Positions 26,044 to 36,600 of a DNA stretch of 64,000 nucleotides are shown one piece after another. Source of the stretch: an uncultured Eubacterium sp. (lineage in GTDB: Bacteria > Bacillota > Clostridia > Lachnospirales > Lachnospiraceae); NCBI GenBank assembly GCA_910584795.1, contig CAJUBZ010000006.1:86099-150098 (forward strand), given 5' to 3'. The translations under genes were made by a program, and so were the position numbers. Under the pieces are notes generated by a model that was not told the origin of the DNA, searched no databases, and worked only from the letters and a program-made list of their open reading frames with translations. The stretch's first letter is position 1. The number at the start of each line of letters is the position of its first letter.

Positions 26044-27798
26044 ATGCTTGATAGGGGTTGCTATTTGAATAGAGTAAGAACGATTCATAGGAAAATGCTG
26101 TTGATTTATGTCTGGGGTATTGCAATTTTCTGCATGCTTGTAGTAGGAAAACTGGCATACCTGATGATTTTTAAATCGGAGTACTACACAGAAAAGGCAC
26201 TGGAAGTACAGGAAAGAGAAAGAAAAATAAAAGCTCCCAGAGGGCAGATATTAGATAGAAACGGTAAAGTCATTGCGAGTAATAAGACAGTGTGTACCGT
26301 TTCTGTTATATATAATCAGGTAAAAAATCCAGAGAAAGTTATAGAGATATTATCAAAAGAATTAGAATTAGATAAAAATGAGGTACAAAAGAAAGTTGAA
26401 AAAAGAAGTGTAAGGGAAAAAGTGAAGTCAAATGTTCCAAAAGAAACAGGGGATAAAATAAGGGAGTATAATCTGGCGGGAGTAAAGGTTGACGAAGATT
26501 ATAAAAGGTATTATCCTTATGAGAGCCTTGCTTCTAAAGTACTTGGTTTTACAGGAGCAGATAATCAGGGTATAATTGGACTGGAAGTTCAATATGAAAA
26601 ATATTTAAAAGGTGTTGATGGAATGATTATGACACCTACAGATTCCAGAGGAATTGAAATGAAAAATGCATTGGAGCAGAGGCAGGAACCAATTTCAGGA
26701 AATGATCTGGTGACCAGCATTGATGTAAATATTCAGCAATATGCAGAACAGATTGCATATAATACCATGGAGGCGAAACAGGCAAATTATGTATCTATTA
26801 TTGTAATGAACCCTAATAATGGTGAAATATTAGCTATGGTAAATGCTCCGGAGTTTGACTTAAATAATCCTTATACTTTAAATTATCAGCTAAATGAGAA
26901 TGTTTCTGGTAAAAAAAAGCAGGATTTATTAAATAAAATGTGGAGAAATCAATGTACAAATGATACATATGAACCTGGTTCCACATTTAAAGTGGTTACC
27001 GCTACAGCGGCATTAGAAAACAATGTTGTGAATCTGGATACACAATTTAGCTGTCCCGGTTTTCGTGTTGTAGATGACAGAAAAATCAGATGCCATAAAA
27101 CCACAGGTCATGGAAGTGAGGATTTTCTGCATGGAACTATGAACTCCTGTAATCCGGTATTTATTGATGTAGGAATGGAAGTAGGAGTGAAAAAGTTTTA
27201 TGAGCAGATGAATAAATTAGGACTGATGAACAAAACAGGTATTGATGTTCCGGGAGAAGCAGGGACGATTATTCATCAAATAAAAAATGTAGGTAATGTG
27301 GAACTTGCAACAATGTCATTTGGACAGTCGTTTCAGATAACTCCGATGCAATACCTTGTTGCTGCCAGTGCAGTGATTAATGGTGGAAAACTGGTAACGC
27401 CTCATTTCGCCGTACAGTCAGTAAATTCCAATGGAGAAGTAGTAGAAAAATTTCAATATAAAGAAAAAAAAGGTGTTGTATCAAAAAAAACATCTGATAC
27501 AATGAAATATGTGCTTGAAAAAGTAATATCTGAAGGAACAGGAAGTAAAGGAAAGGTCCAAGGATATAAAGTAGGTGGGAAGACAGCGACATCGCAAAAA
27601 CTTCCCAGAGGTTCAGGAAAATATATTGCTTCTTTTATGGGATTTGCTCCGGCAGACAATCCGGAAGTCATTGCCATGGCAATCATTGATGAACCTAAGG
27701 GGATATACTATGGCGGGCAGGTCGCTGCTCCGGTAATAAGCAGGCTATACAAAAATATTCTTCCGTATTTGCTGGAGGAAAAAGAACAAGGAGAATAA
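26044..27798 (+). CDS. Second class B penicillin-binding protein (SpoVD-like), KTA variant
   Basis: A 584-residue tandem relative of the preceding PBP, with one membrane segment (about 19-42), a dimerisation region and a transpeptidase domain. SxxK is intact in EPGSTFKVV and SCN in MNSCNPVF, but the third motif reads GGKTATSQ, so the usual KTG glycine is alanine. No PASTA domain is present. ATG 26044 follows the previous stop by 11 bp without a strong ribosome site, so the two may be coupled. A spore-cortex (SpoVD) role is an inference. Confidence 0.85.
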   Translation: MLDRGCYLNRVRTIHRKMLLIYVWGIAIFCMLVVGKLAYLMIFKSEYYTEKALEVQERERKIKAPRGQILDRNGKVIASNKTVCTVSVIYNQVKNPEKVIEILSKELELDKNEVQKKVEKRSVREKVKSNVPKETGDKIREYNLAGVKVDEDYKRYYPYESLASKVLGFTGADNQGIIGLEVQYEKYLKGVDGMIMTPTDSRGIEMKNALEQRQEPISGNDLVTSIDVNIQQYAEQIAYNTMEAKQANYVSIIVMNPNNGEILAMVNAPEFDLNNPYTLNYQLNENVSGKKKQDLLNKMWRNQCTNDTYEPGSTFKVVTATAALENNVVNLDTQFSCPGFRVVDDRKIRCHKTTGHGSEDFLHGTMNSCNPVFIDVGMEVGVKKFYEQMNKLGLMNKTGIDVPGEAGTIIHQIKNVGNVELATMSFGQSFQITPMQYLVAASAVINGGKLVTPHFAVQSVNSNGEVVEKFQYKEKKGVVSKKTSDTMKYVLEKVISEGTGSKGKVQGYKVGGKTATSQKLPRGSGKYIASFMGFAPADNPEVIAMAIIDEPKGIYYGGQVAAPVISRLYKNILPYLLEEKEQGE

Positions 27799-27799
27799 A

Positions 27800-28780
27800 A
27801 TGAGCATAAGTACAACAATTATCGTGGCAATTATCATTTCGTTTGCAGTAAGTGTGATTTTATGTCCGATAGTAATACCAATGTTGAGAAAATTAAAGTT
27901 TGGACAATACATAAGAGAGGAAGGACCACAATCTCATCAGAGTAAGGCGGGAACTCCTACAATGGGAGGTATGATTATTCTTGCGAGTGTTATTATTACT
28001 TCTTTAATTTTTATGTTTGTAGGTAAAAATACAAAGATTATTCCCGTACTTTTTATGATTGTTGGATTTGGAATAATTGGTTTTGCAGATGATTATATTA
28101 AAGTAGTGAAAAAGAGAAATCTAGGATTGACAGAAATTCAAAAAATTGTTGCGCAGATTATAGTCACAGGAGTTTTCTGCTTTTATGTCATGAAATATTC
28201 AGGACTGGGAACCACGACAATTATTCCTTTTACAGGAGGAATGGAGATTACAATGCCGGTCTGGTTATTTATTCCATTTTTGTTTGTTGTAGTCTTGGGT
28301 ACGGTAAATGGTGCCAATTTAACAGATGGATTGGACGGATTGGCAACAAGTGTTACAATTATTATTTCCGTTTTTTATACGACAGTTGCTATAGGAACAG
28401 GTTTAGAACCTGTCTCGGCAGCATTGGTGGGTGCACTTTTAGGATTTTTCTTATATAATGTTTATCCGGCCAGAGTATTTATGGGTGATACAGGCTCTTT
28501 AGCCCTTGGTGGATTTGTTTCGGGCATGGCTTTTATGCTGAAAATGCCAATTTTTATTGTTATTATTGCATTTATATATTTGATTGAGGCTTTGTCTGAT
28601 ATTATTCAGGTATCATGGTTTAAGTATACAAAAAAGAAATATGGAGAAGGAAGAAGAGTATTTAAAATGGCACCGCTGCATCATCATTTTCAGGAAAGTG
28701 GTTATGCGGAAACTCAGGTAGTTGCAGCCTTTGCTATTGTTACTGCAATTTTGTGTTTAGTAGCATATGCAGCGATGTAA
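27800..28780 (+). CDS. mraY: Phospho-MurNAc-pentapeptide transferase MraY
   Basis: An integral membrane enzyme that makes lipid I from UDP-MurNAc-pentapeptide and undecaprenyl phosphate. The 326 residues include about ten membrane segments, the family motifs GTPTMGG, FADDYIKV and the NLTDGLDGLA aspartates, plus APLHHHF. ACAAGGAG precedes ATG 27800, two bases after the PBP stop, so it is operonic. Confidence 0.97.
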   Translation: MSISTTIIVAIIISFAVSVILCPIVIPMLRKLKFGQYIREEGPQSHQSKAGTPTMGGMIILASVIITSLIFMFVGKNTKIIPVLFMIVGFGIIGFADDYIKVVKKRNLGLTEIQKIVAQIIVTGVFCFYVMKYSGLGTTTIIPFTGGMEITMPVWLFIPFLFVVVLGTVNGANLTDGLDGLATSVTIIISVFYTTVAIGTGLEPVSAALVGALLGFFLYNVYPARVFMGDTGSLALGGFVSGMAFMLKMPIFIVIIAFIYLIEALSDIIQVSWFKYTKKKYGEGRRVFKMAPLHHHFQESGYAETQVVAAFAIVTAILCLVAYAAM

Positions 28781-28802
28781 AAAATTAAAGTGGAGTGAGA
28801 AT

Positions 28803-30164
28803 ATGGAGCTGAAAGATAAAAATGTTTTGGTGGCAGGTTCCGGAAAAAGTGGAATCAGTGCTGCGAATTTATTAAAAAAAGTGGAAGCAAATGTTACCAT
28901 TTACGACGGAAATGAAAGTTTAGAAAAAGAGTTTGTGTTATCAAAATTAAACGATAAAAGTAATGTAGAGGTTATTTTGGGGGAACTTCCTGCAAAAGTC
29001 ATTCAAAATACAGATTTGATGATTTTGAGTCCCGGAATTGCCATAGATGCCCCTTTTGTAAATGCAGTGAGAAATGCAGGAGTCCCTATTTGGGGAGAGA
29101 TCGAACTTGCATATGTTGTGGGAAAGGGAAAGATTGCTGCAATTACAGGAACGAATGGAAAAACAACTACTACAGCATTAGTCGGTGAGATTTTGGCGGC
29201 ATACTATGAAGATGTAAAGGTGGTTGGTAATATAGGAACTCCATATACACAAACAGCTTTTAATTCTACAGATGATACAGTGACTGTTGCGGAAATCAGC
29301 AGTTTTCAGCTGGAAACAATACATACATTTCAACCGAATGTCAGTGCGGTATTAAATATTACTCCAGACCATTTGAACAGACATTATACAATGGAGTGCT
29401 ATACAGATGTTAAAATGGATATTACAAAGAATCAGCCGAAGAATGCTCCGGTAATCTTAAATTATGAAGATGACATATTGAGGGAATATGCTCCAAAGCT
29501 ACATAATAAAATTATCTGGTTCAGCAGTAAACGGAAATTGGAAGAAGGAATCTATCTCGATGGAAAAAATATTATATATGCTGTGGGTAGTGATAAACAG
29601 ATTGTTACAACAATAGAAGATACTACTTTGGTTGGAATCCATAATACAGAGAATATTATGGCCGCTATTGGCATAGCAATGAATATGGGGGTTCCGGCAG
29701 AGACAATTAAAGAAGCAATCAGGAATTTTAAAGCCGTAGAGCATAGAATAGAATATGTAGATACGATTGAAGATGTTATATATTACAATGACTCTAAAGG
29801 AACCAATACTGATGCATCAGTCAAGGCGATTCAGGCGATGTCCAGACCGACGATACTAATTGCCGGAGGATATGATAAAAAAGTTTCATTTGATGACTGG
29901 GCAAAAGAGTTGGAAGGCAAAATCAAATGTCTGGTACTGTTGGGTGAAACAGCTGGGCAGATTGCAGATGCAGTAAGAAAATATGGATATGATAATATTA
30001 TTTTTACACATTCTTTAGAAGAAGCAGTTCAGGTATGTTATGACAAAGCAGTCTCAGGAGATGCAGTGTTGTTATCACCGGCATGTGCCAGCTGGGATAT
30101 GTTCGACTGTTACGAACAGCGTGGAGATATGTTTAAAGAGTTTGTAAAGAAGTTAAAGAAATAG
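28803..30164 (+). CDS. murD: UDP-N-acetylmuramoylalanine-D-glutamate ligase MurD
   Basis: Adds D-Glu to UDP-MurNAc-L-Ala in the cytoplasm using ATP. The 453 residues show an N-terminal Rossmann-like domain (VAGSGKSGIS), the ATP loop ITGTNGKTTT near residue 115 and the C-terminal ligase domain with YNDSKGTN. The start is ATG 28803 after GGAGTGAG; the upstream frame overlaps mraY. murE, murF, murG and murC are not in this cluster. Confidence 0.96.
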   Translation: MELKDKNVLVAGSGKSGISAANLLKKVEANVTIYDGNESLEKEFVLSKLNDKSNVEVILGELPAKVIQNTDLMILSPGIAIDAPFVNAVRNAGVPIWGEIELAYVVGKGKIAAITGTNGKTTTTALVGEILAAYYEDVKVVGNIGTPYTQTAFNSTDDTVTVAEISSFQLETIHTFQPNVSAVLNITPDHLNRHYTMECYTDVKMDITKNQPKNAPVILNYEDDILREYAPKLHNKIIWFSSKRKLEEGIYLDGKNIIYAVGSDKQIVTTIEDTTLVGIHNTENIMAAIGIAMNMGVPAETIKEAIRNFKAVEHRIEYVDTIEDVIYYNDSKGTNTDASVKAIQAMSRPTILIAGGYDKKVSFDDWAKELEGKIKCLVLLGETAGQIADAVRKYGYDNIIFTHSLEEAVQVCYDKAVSGDAVLLSPACASWDMFDCYEQRGDMFKEFVKKLKK

Positions 30165-30188
30165 AATGAAAATCTTGGAGTTGGTATC

Positions 30189-31367
30189 GTGAAAAAAGAA
30201 TATGATCCGGTTTCCGGAGAAGAAAAAGTAGTACAAAAAAGAAAAAAACGTAAGTCAGACAGCTATTTTGATTATAGCTTACTTTTTGTATGGATTTTTA
30301 TTATGCTTTTGGGCTATGTTCTTTTGTATAGTGCAAGTTCATATACTGCACTAAATAAATATAATGATTCAACTCATTTCTTAAAAAATCAATTAAAAGC
30401 GACAGTTATGGGATGTGTTATAATGATACCGGCAATATTAATTGATTATAGATTCTGGAGAAAGTTTCATAAATTAATTTATATTGGTTCCATAGCAACT
30501 GTTGTATTGGTAATTACACCTCTTGGAGTAGAGGCAAATGGAGCCAGAAGATGGGTTGATCTGGCAGTTATTCAGTTTCAGCCGGCAGAATTAGTAAAAA
30601 TAGCAGTGATAATTCTTACAGCACATATGCTGGCAAAATGTGGTAGTACAGCGTTGAAACGAGGTAAAATATGTTGGCAGATTTACAGTTTCTCCATTCT
30701 TGGAGCAGGATTGTTGTTTGTTCTAACGTCTAATTTGAGTTCGGCGATTATTGTATTGGGAATCAGTGCTATCATGTTGATTGTAGCAGGTGCCTGCAAA
30801 TATTTTACGGGAGTAATCATTGGTGGAATTGGTGTCGGAATAGTATCGTTGTTCTTTTTAGGACAGTTTTCAGATTTGGGATTCCGTTTCAGTCGTATTG
30901 CAGTCTGGAGAAATCCTGAGGCTTATATGGACGGTACAGGATATCAGGTAATGCAGGGACTATATGCCATTGGGTCTGGAGGGCTGTTTGGAAAAGGACT
31001 GGGGCAGAGTGCCCAGAAGCTGGGCTTTGTGCCAGAGGCAACGAATGATATGATATTTTCTATTATCTGCGAAGAGTTGGGAATATTTGGAGCTGTCTGT
31101 ATTATTGCATTATTTATTTTTATGTTAAGGCGGATGCGGGTGGTGGCGAGTAATGCACCAGATTTATTTGGATCGATGCTGGTTGTAGGAATATTGGCAC
31201 ATATTTCCATACAGGTAGTTTTAAATATTGCGGTTGTAACAAACTTTATTCCTAATACAGGAGTGTCCCTTCCGTTTATCAGTTATGGTGGAACGTCATT
31301 GTTGTTTTTGATGTTGGAAATGGGATTGGTATTATCTGTTTCAAGAAGGATAAAAAGAATTCGGTAA
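30189..31367 (+). CDS. ftsW: SEDS-family peptidoglycan polymerase FtsW
   Basis: A lipid II polymerase of the SEDS family, partner of the septal class B PBP. The 392 residues have a charged N-terminus and about ten membrane segments, with the signature IPNTGVSLPFISYGGTS near the C-terminus. The start is GTG 30189, preceded by TTGGAGTTGG. Position between murD and ftsQ favours FtsW over RodA or SpoVE, though the three are close relatives. Confidence 0.9.
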   Translation: MKKEYDPVSGEEKVVQKRKKRKSDSYFDYSLLFVWIFIMLLGYVLLYSASSYTALNKYNDSTHFLKNQLKATVMGCVIMIPAILIDYRFWRKFHKLIYIGSIATVVLVITPLGVEANGARRWVDLAVIQFQPAELVKIAVIILTAHMLAKCGSTALKRGKICWQIYSFSILGAGLLFVLTSNLSSAIIVLGISAIMLIVAGACKYFTGVIIGGIGVGIVSLFFLGQFSDLGFRFSRIAVWRNPEAYMDGTGYQVMQGLYAIGSGGLFGKGLGQSAQKLGFVPEATNDMIFSIICEELGIFGAVCIIALFIFMLRRMRVVASNAPDLFGSMLVVGILAHISIQVVLNIAVVTNFIPNTGVSLPFISYGGTSLLFLMLEMGLVLSVSRRIKRIR

Positions 31368-31385
31368 TAACTGGGAGTGTAATGT

Positions 31386-32156
31386 ATGAGACAAACCAGA
31401 AAGTTAAAAAGAAAAAGAAGAAGACGCTTGAAAAAAGGAGTTAAAATATTTTTAATTGGTTTCAGTGCTTTAATAGCATTGATTATGATTGTCATGTTTG
31501 GATTTCAATTACAGAATGTGAAAATTTCTCTCGATTTGGGGCAGTATACAAGTCAGGAAGTGAAATCTTATATGGATGCAAAGGGGATTGATAATACTCT
31601 GATGTTCTGGCTGAAGAATAAAACAGGTCATAGTGTCAGACTGGAATTGTTAGAAGAATATGATGTTAAAATCCGTTCTCCGTTTTCAGTAAAGATTATT
31701 GGATATGAAAAAAAACTTAAGGGTTTCGTTCAAAAAGATGATATGAATTATTATTTTGATGAAAATGGTTCGGTATTAAAAATCAGTCAGGACAAAATTA
31801 AGGATATTCCAGTTGTTGATGGATTAGAGGTAAAAGGATTAAAAATATACGAAAAAATCAAAGTGACGGATAAGAAGTCGCTACAATCCTTATTAGATGT
31901 TACTTCCAGTATTGAAAAGTATAGTTTTCCTGTAAAAAGAATAAAAATAAATTCGTCCAATGAGGTAACGATATATATTAAAAAGGTTCAGGTTCAGTTG
32001 GGAAAGACTATGAATCTGGACAAAAAGTTAGAAGCGTTAAATGATATGTATAGTAAAGTCATACAGCAGAGTGGGATATTGAATATGAAGTATGCCAGTG
32101 AAGATGGCAGTTATACATTGAAAAAAACACAAAAAAAACATACAGAAAATAAATAA
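31386..32156 (+). CDS. ftsQ: Cell division protein FtsQ/DivIB
   Basis: A bitopic divisome protein of 256 residues with a very basic N-terminus, one membrane segment (about 20-42) and an extracytoplasmic POTRA-like beta-domain. It links FtsL and FtsB/DivIC to the septal synthase. The gene lies 19 bp after ftsW with GGGAG before its ATG, and ends with a Lys-rich tail. Identification rests mainly on topology and position. Confidence 0.86.
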   Translation: MRQTRKLKRKRRRRLKKGVKIFLIGFSALIALIMIVMFGFQLQNVKISLDLGQYTSQEVKSYMDAKGIDNTLMFWLKNKTGHSVRLELLEEYDVKIRSPFSVKIIGYEKKLKGFVQKDDMNYYFDENGSVLKISQDKIKDIPVVDGLEVKGLKIYEKIKVTDKKSLQSLLDVTSSIEKYSFPVKRIKINSSNEVTIYIKKVQVQLGKTMNLDKKLEALNDMYSKVIQQSGILNMKYASEDGSYTLKKTQKKHTENK

Positions 32157-32161
32157 AAGTA

Positions 32162-32190
32162 TTGATATTTTCTTAAAATGATTATATTAT
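32162..32190 (+). promoter_or_regulatory. ftsZ promoter
   Basis: TTGATA (32162-32167), a 17-nt spacer and TATTAT (32185-32190) begin 5 bp after ftsQ, giving ftsZ its own transcript. Confidence 0.75.
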
Positions 32191-32212
32191 AGAGTATATG
32201 TGGCTAATATTA

Positions 32213-32231
32213 TGTCCACCAATTGTGGACA
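32213..32231 (+). promoter_or_regulatory. Inverted repeat in the ftsZ leader
   Basis: TGTCCAC (32213-32219) and GTGGACA (32225-32231) lie between the promoter and the AAGGAGG of ftsZ. This is either an early mRNA hairpin or a dyad operator. Confidence 0.5.
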
Positions 32232-32268
32232 AGCTAAAATTAATGGAAAAACGAAGGAGGATAAACTC

Positions 32269-33402
32269 TTGTTAGAAATTACTACAAACGAAAGTGAAGC
32301 GGTAGCAAAGATTATAGTTGTAGGCGTTGGTGGAGCAGGAAACAATGCCGTAAATAGAATGATAGATGAAAATATCGGTGGTGTTGAGTTTATATCTGTA
32401 AATTCAGATGCACAGGTATTAAAAAGAAGTAAGGCGCCAACTACGTTGCAGATTGGTGAGAAGATTACAAAAGGTCTTGGAGCAGGAGCAAAGCCTGAAG
32501 TTGGTGAAGCGGCTGCAGAGGAGAATGTTGAAGAGTTATCCCAGTTGTTAAAGGGTGCTGACATGGTGTTCGTAACATGTGGTATGGGTGGTGGTACCGG
32601 TACAGGTGCTGCACCGGTGGTTGCTCGTGTTGCAAGAGAGCAGGGAGCACTTACAGTAGGCGTTGTTACAAAGCCTTTTAGATTTGAATCAAAGACACGT
32701 ATGAACAATGCTCTTGCCGGAATTGGCAGATTAAAACCAAATGTAGATACATTGATTGTTATTCCGAATGATAAATTGTTAGAAATTGTAGATAAGAGAA
32801 CAACAATGCCAGAAGCATTAAAGAAGGCTGATGAGGTTTTACAGCAGTCTGTTCAGGGTATTACAGATTTAATTAACGTACCGGCATTGATTAACCTTGA
32901 CTTTGCTGATGTACAGACAGTTATGAGAGATGCAGGCATTGCTCATATCGGTATTGGTGAGGCAACTGGTGATGAGAAGGCTTCAGAGGCTGTACAGCAG
33001 GCTGTTACATCTCCACTTCTTGAGACAAACATTGACGGAGCTAAGAATGTTATTATTAATATCACTGGTGATGTGAGCTTGTTCGAAGCAAACGAAGCTG
33101 CAAGTTATGTACAGGAACTTGCAGGGGATGAGGCAAATATCATCTTTGGTGTAAGATATGATGACTCTTATCCGGATGAATGTTCCATTACAGTTATGGC
33201 AACAGGAATTGGTGATACTGATGCACCGAAGGCTGCACCGTTTGGAATGGGTGGTGTCAAGAAGTCATTCACATATAATGCTACATCTTCAGCTTCAGCA
33301 TCAAGAGCTGATATGGGAAGAGATACACATGCTGTGTCACAGCCACAGAGTAATGTTGAAGAAAAACCATTAAACATACCAGATTTCTTAAGAAATCGAT
33401 AA
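32269..33402 (+). CDS. ftsZ: Cell division GTPase FtsZ
   Basis: The tubulin homologue that forms the Z ring. The 377 residues carry GVGGAGNNAVNRM, the tubulin signature GGGTGTGAAPV and a C-terminal conserved peptide (IPDFLRNR) for partner binding after a variable linker. The start is TTG 32269, eight bases after a perfect AAGGAGG; the longer GTG frame from 32200 starts near the expected transcription start and would translate the leader hairpin. ftsA is absent nearby. Confidence 0.97.
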   Translation: MLEITTNESEAVAKIIVVGVGGAGNNAVNRMIDENIGGVEFISVNSDAQVLKRSKAPTTLQIGEKITKGLGAGAKPEVGEAAAEENVEELSQLLKGADMVFVTCGMGGGTGTGAAPVVARVAREQGALTVGVVTKPFRFESKTRMNNALAGIGRLKPNVDTLIVIPNDKLLEIVDKRTTMPEALKKADEVLQQSVQGITDLINVPALINLDFADVQTVMRDAGIAHIGIGEATGDEKASEAVQQAVTSPLLETNIDGAKNVIINITGDVSLFEANEAASYVQELAGDEANIIFGVRYDDSYPDECSITVMATGIGDTDAPKAAPFGMGGVKKSFTYNATSSASASRADMGRDTHAVSQPQSNVEEKPLNIPDFLRNR

Positions 33403-33439
33403 GCACAGATTAATATTGGATTGTGTATAAATTATAAGA

Positions 33440-33485
33440 AGAAAATTCTCTTGAAAGAAACCTTTCGCTGAGAGTTTTCTTTTTA
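33440..33485 (+). terminator. ftsZ terminator
   Basis: AGAAAATTCTC (33440-33450) and GAGAGTTTTCT (33470-33480) enclose GAAAG/CTTTC, and the 3' side continues into TTTT. Confidence 0.78.
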
Positions 33486-33634
33486 GTTTGCAAATAAAAA
33501 TATTTTTATTTTGGTATGAATTAAAATGTTTTTGTTGTTCGGATGTGAAAAAAGTATGCATAATTAAAGAGAACTTTTTTGATGATACAAATAAAAATAT
33601 TTTTTTAGAACTATAACTAAAATATTTTTTATTC

Positions 33635-33663
33635 TTGAGATATATTAATAAAAAAATTATAAT
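33635..33663 (+). promoter_or_regulatory. Promoter of the GH81 gene
   Basis: TTGAGA (33635-33640), a 17-nt spacer and a perfect TATAAT (33658-33663) sit about 30 bp before the start codon. Confidence 0.7.
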
Positions 33664-33694
33664 ATAAGAGATAAATACAATAGGAGGAAATATC

Positions 33695-36600
33695 ATGAGA
33701 AGTTTATGGAAGAAAGTTACATCTGTTGTTTTAGTGGCAGCAATGATTGTAACTATTTGTCCGCAGGGAAAGTTATTTAATATTAACGCAGATGATATTA
33801 ACGAGCCATATAATATTTCATATGGCAGACCGGTATATGCCAGTTCACAAAATGGTAATGATGCACCGGAAAATGCTGTAGATGGCGATGATAAAAGCAG
33901 ATGGCAGGCAGCACAAAGTGATAAAAACGAATGGTTTTATGTTGATCTTGGAAAGGAAGCAAATATAGATCATTTATACATACATTGGGAAGCTGCAAGG
34001 GCAAAATCTTATGAAATCCAGTTTTCAAATGATGAGGAAAATTGGAATACTGTATATACAAAGGGGAAAGGTCAGCAGACTACACCGACTGAACCAACAG
34101 GCATGAGTATTTCGTATGAAGTACAGAAGATGGCTGATGGTGTAGGAACGATATTGGCACATTGGACGAGTGTTGACAATGCCACATATGCGGTTTATGT
34201 AGATGAAGTTGGTGAGGATCATTATGCTACAGCGCCAGATGGCTACAAATTTTCGAATCATGGACCTAATCAGGGGCAGATGAATTTGAGTCAGGGAATG
34301 CATAAACTCATTGTAATTGCCTTAGACAAGGATACAAAGCAGGAAGTTGGTCGCGGCGAAATGGATATCGAAGTAGAAGAAGGCGCCGGCGGAGAAGAAG
34401 AGGAAGAAGAAACTTCAGGTGAAATTGTAGATAAATCAAAGGAAACAATTACTTTTAATGAGTTGACAACAGAACAGAAAAAAGCAAGATATGTAAGAAT
34501 TGTATGTACAGAAAGAAGTATTGACTATGGTTGCTCTTTCTATGAATTTCAGGTCTATGGTACAGATGGTATGGTAAAAAGGCCGGAAGATTACGGTACA
34601 AACCTTGCATTAAATAAAACAGTAACAGCAAAATATAATGATGTTATACAAGATGGTAATGTTATCAGACAGGTTAATGTAAGAGATGAATGGTGGATGT
34701 ATGACAGCGACGGTAATTTAATGGAGGGTGCTTATGACAATGTAAAGCCGGAAAATGCTGTAGATGGAAATTCAAATACCACGTGGACATCTTATCAGGG
34801 GGATGACCAATGGATTTATGTAGATTTGGAAAAAGAGTATACAATTGGACGAGTTGTTCTCAATTGGAATGCGGATGCAGGAAAAATTTACGATGTACAG
34901 GTATCCAGTGATGCTAAAAATTGGAAAACAGTGCATAGAGTTTTAAAAGGTTCAGCTTATAAGAAAGACAACTTTACAATGTATCAGGAAAATGTACGAT
35001 ACGTTAGGATGTTTGGATATACAAAGGTAGAACATGGAAGTGGATTTGGTGTATCTGATTTTGAAGTATATGAGTATAGAGAGGGAGACAGCAAAGAAAA
35101 TGAAACCATCCCTGAACTTCCAAAGAGAGAGATTATCAGTAATCCAAATGGTAAAGGATCATATGTATCAGGAGAAATGTACAATGAGAAAAATAAACTT
35201 CCAACGTTTGTTAATGAGGAAAATGTTAAGACACCAGTAGACTCTAACAGTTGGTGGTCTTCCGCAATGATACAGGTATATAGCAATTTACTGTGTTCTA
35301 CACCACTCAAGACAAATTTTTCAAAGAAAGGTCTTGGAGTGCTTACGGCAACCGCAGGCTGGGTAGGCGTTCGAACAGAAAATGATCTGGGAACAGACCA
35401 GAGTACAGAAACAGGAAGAGATTTTTATATTACACCAGAGAATTTTGATGCGAATTCAGGATATGACAGGGTAGAAGATTATGGTGATTATTCTGTTAAA
35501 TTAGGATTGATGGATGACAATGAACTTCAGATGACATCAACAGTTGTAAAAGGCTCTCCTTACATATTCAGTGAATTTTGTAATAATACAGTGGCTTACA
35601 TCAGTGGTTCAACAATTACTGAACTCTTTGATGGAAATGGAAATCCAATTTTAGCGAATAAAGGTGATACAGTAATAACTGATCATATTGGATTTACATC
35701 CGTAGATGAGGAAAATGCAAAAGCAAAGAATGACGGAGCATACTATTGTGTGAATGTTCCTGAGGGGACTCAGTTTAAGGTAATGGTAGCCGGTTCTAAT
35801 TATAAGATTAAGGTTACATTCCCTTCCGCAAAAGAGAATTATATGTCAGTGGCGGCAATGACAAAGAAAACAGATATTGACAGTTATTACAAACATGGAT
35901 ATGCATTTGTAACAAATACACATGTGGATTATTCTTATAATCATGACAATTCAAAGATTATTACAACATATACAGCAACAACGGAAGTTAAGAGAAGTGG
36001 TTTTTCAAATGTGACAATGCATTGTATGTTCCCTCATCAGTGGAAACATACAGATGAAGCAGATAATCCTGTGGCTGTATATCCATCAATTCGTGGTGAC
36101 ATGAAATCAATTTGGGCAAATGTATATCATACGACACAGCAGTTTTCAGGATTGCTCCCAACCTTTGCAAAGCCGGATAGCGAGATGTTTAACAATGAAG
36201 AAATGATTGATTATCTCAATCAGGTAGTTGCTTCAAAAGTAAATGCAGCACCGGTATCAGATGCATACTGGGAAGGAAAGAATGTACATCCGCTTGCAAT
36301 AAGTGCAATTATGGCAGATCAGCTGGGTGAAACAGAAATAAAAGAAAAATTACTTGCAAAATTAAAGAGCATTATGGTTGACTGGTTCAATTATGATGGA
36401 GAAGATGATAGATGTTATCTGATTTATAATAAGGATTGGGGTACTGTATATTATCCGGATAGTGCATATGGTGCTAATGCAGCAATCTGTGACCACCATT
36501 TTACATATGGTTATTTTATGTTTGGAGCGGCAGTACTTGCAACATACGATAAAGAGTTTTATAACGAGTACAAAGATATGGTAGAGATCCTTGTAAGAGA

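Larger units (their letters stand above)
33403..33694. other. Intergenic region between ftsZ and the GH81 gene
   Basis: This 292-bp stretch holds the ftsZ terminator, then a very AT-rich region with a 17-nt direct repeat beginning CAAATAAAAATA at 33491-33507 and 33588-33604 (97 bp apart), and the GH81 promoter. No gene is seen. The repeats are candidate binding sites controlling the glucanase. Confidence 0.55.
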
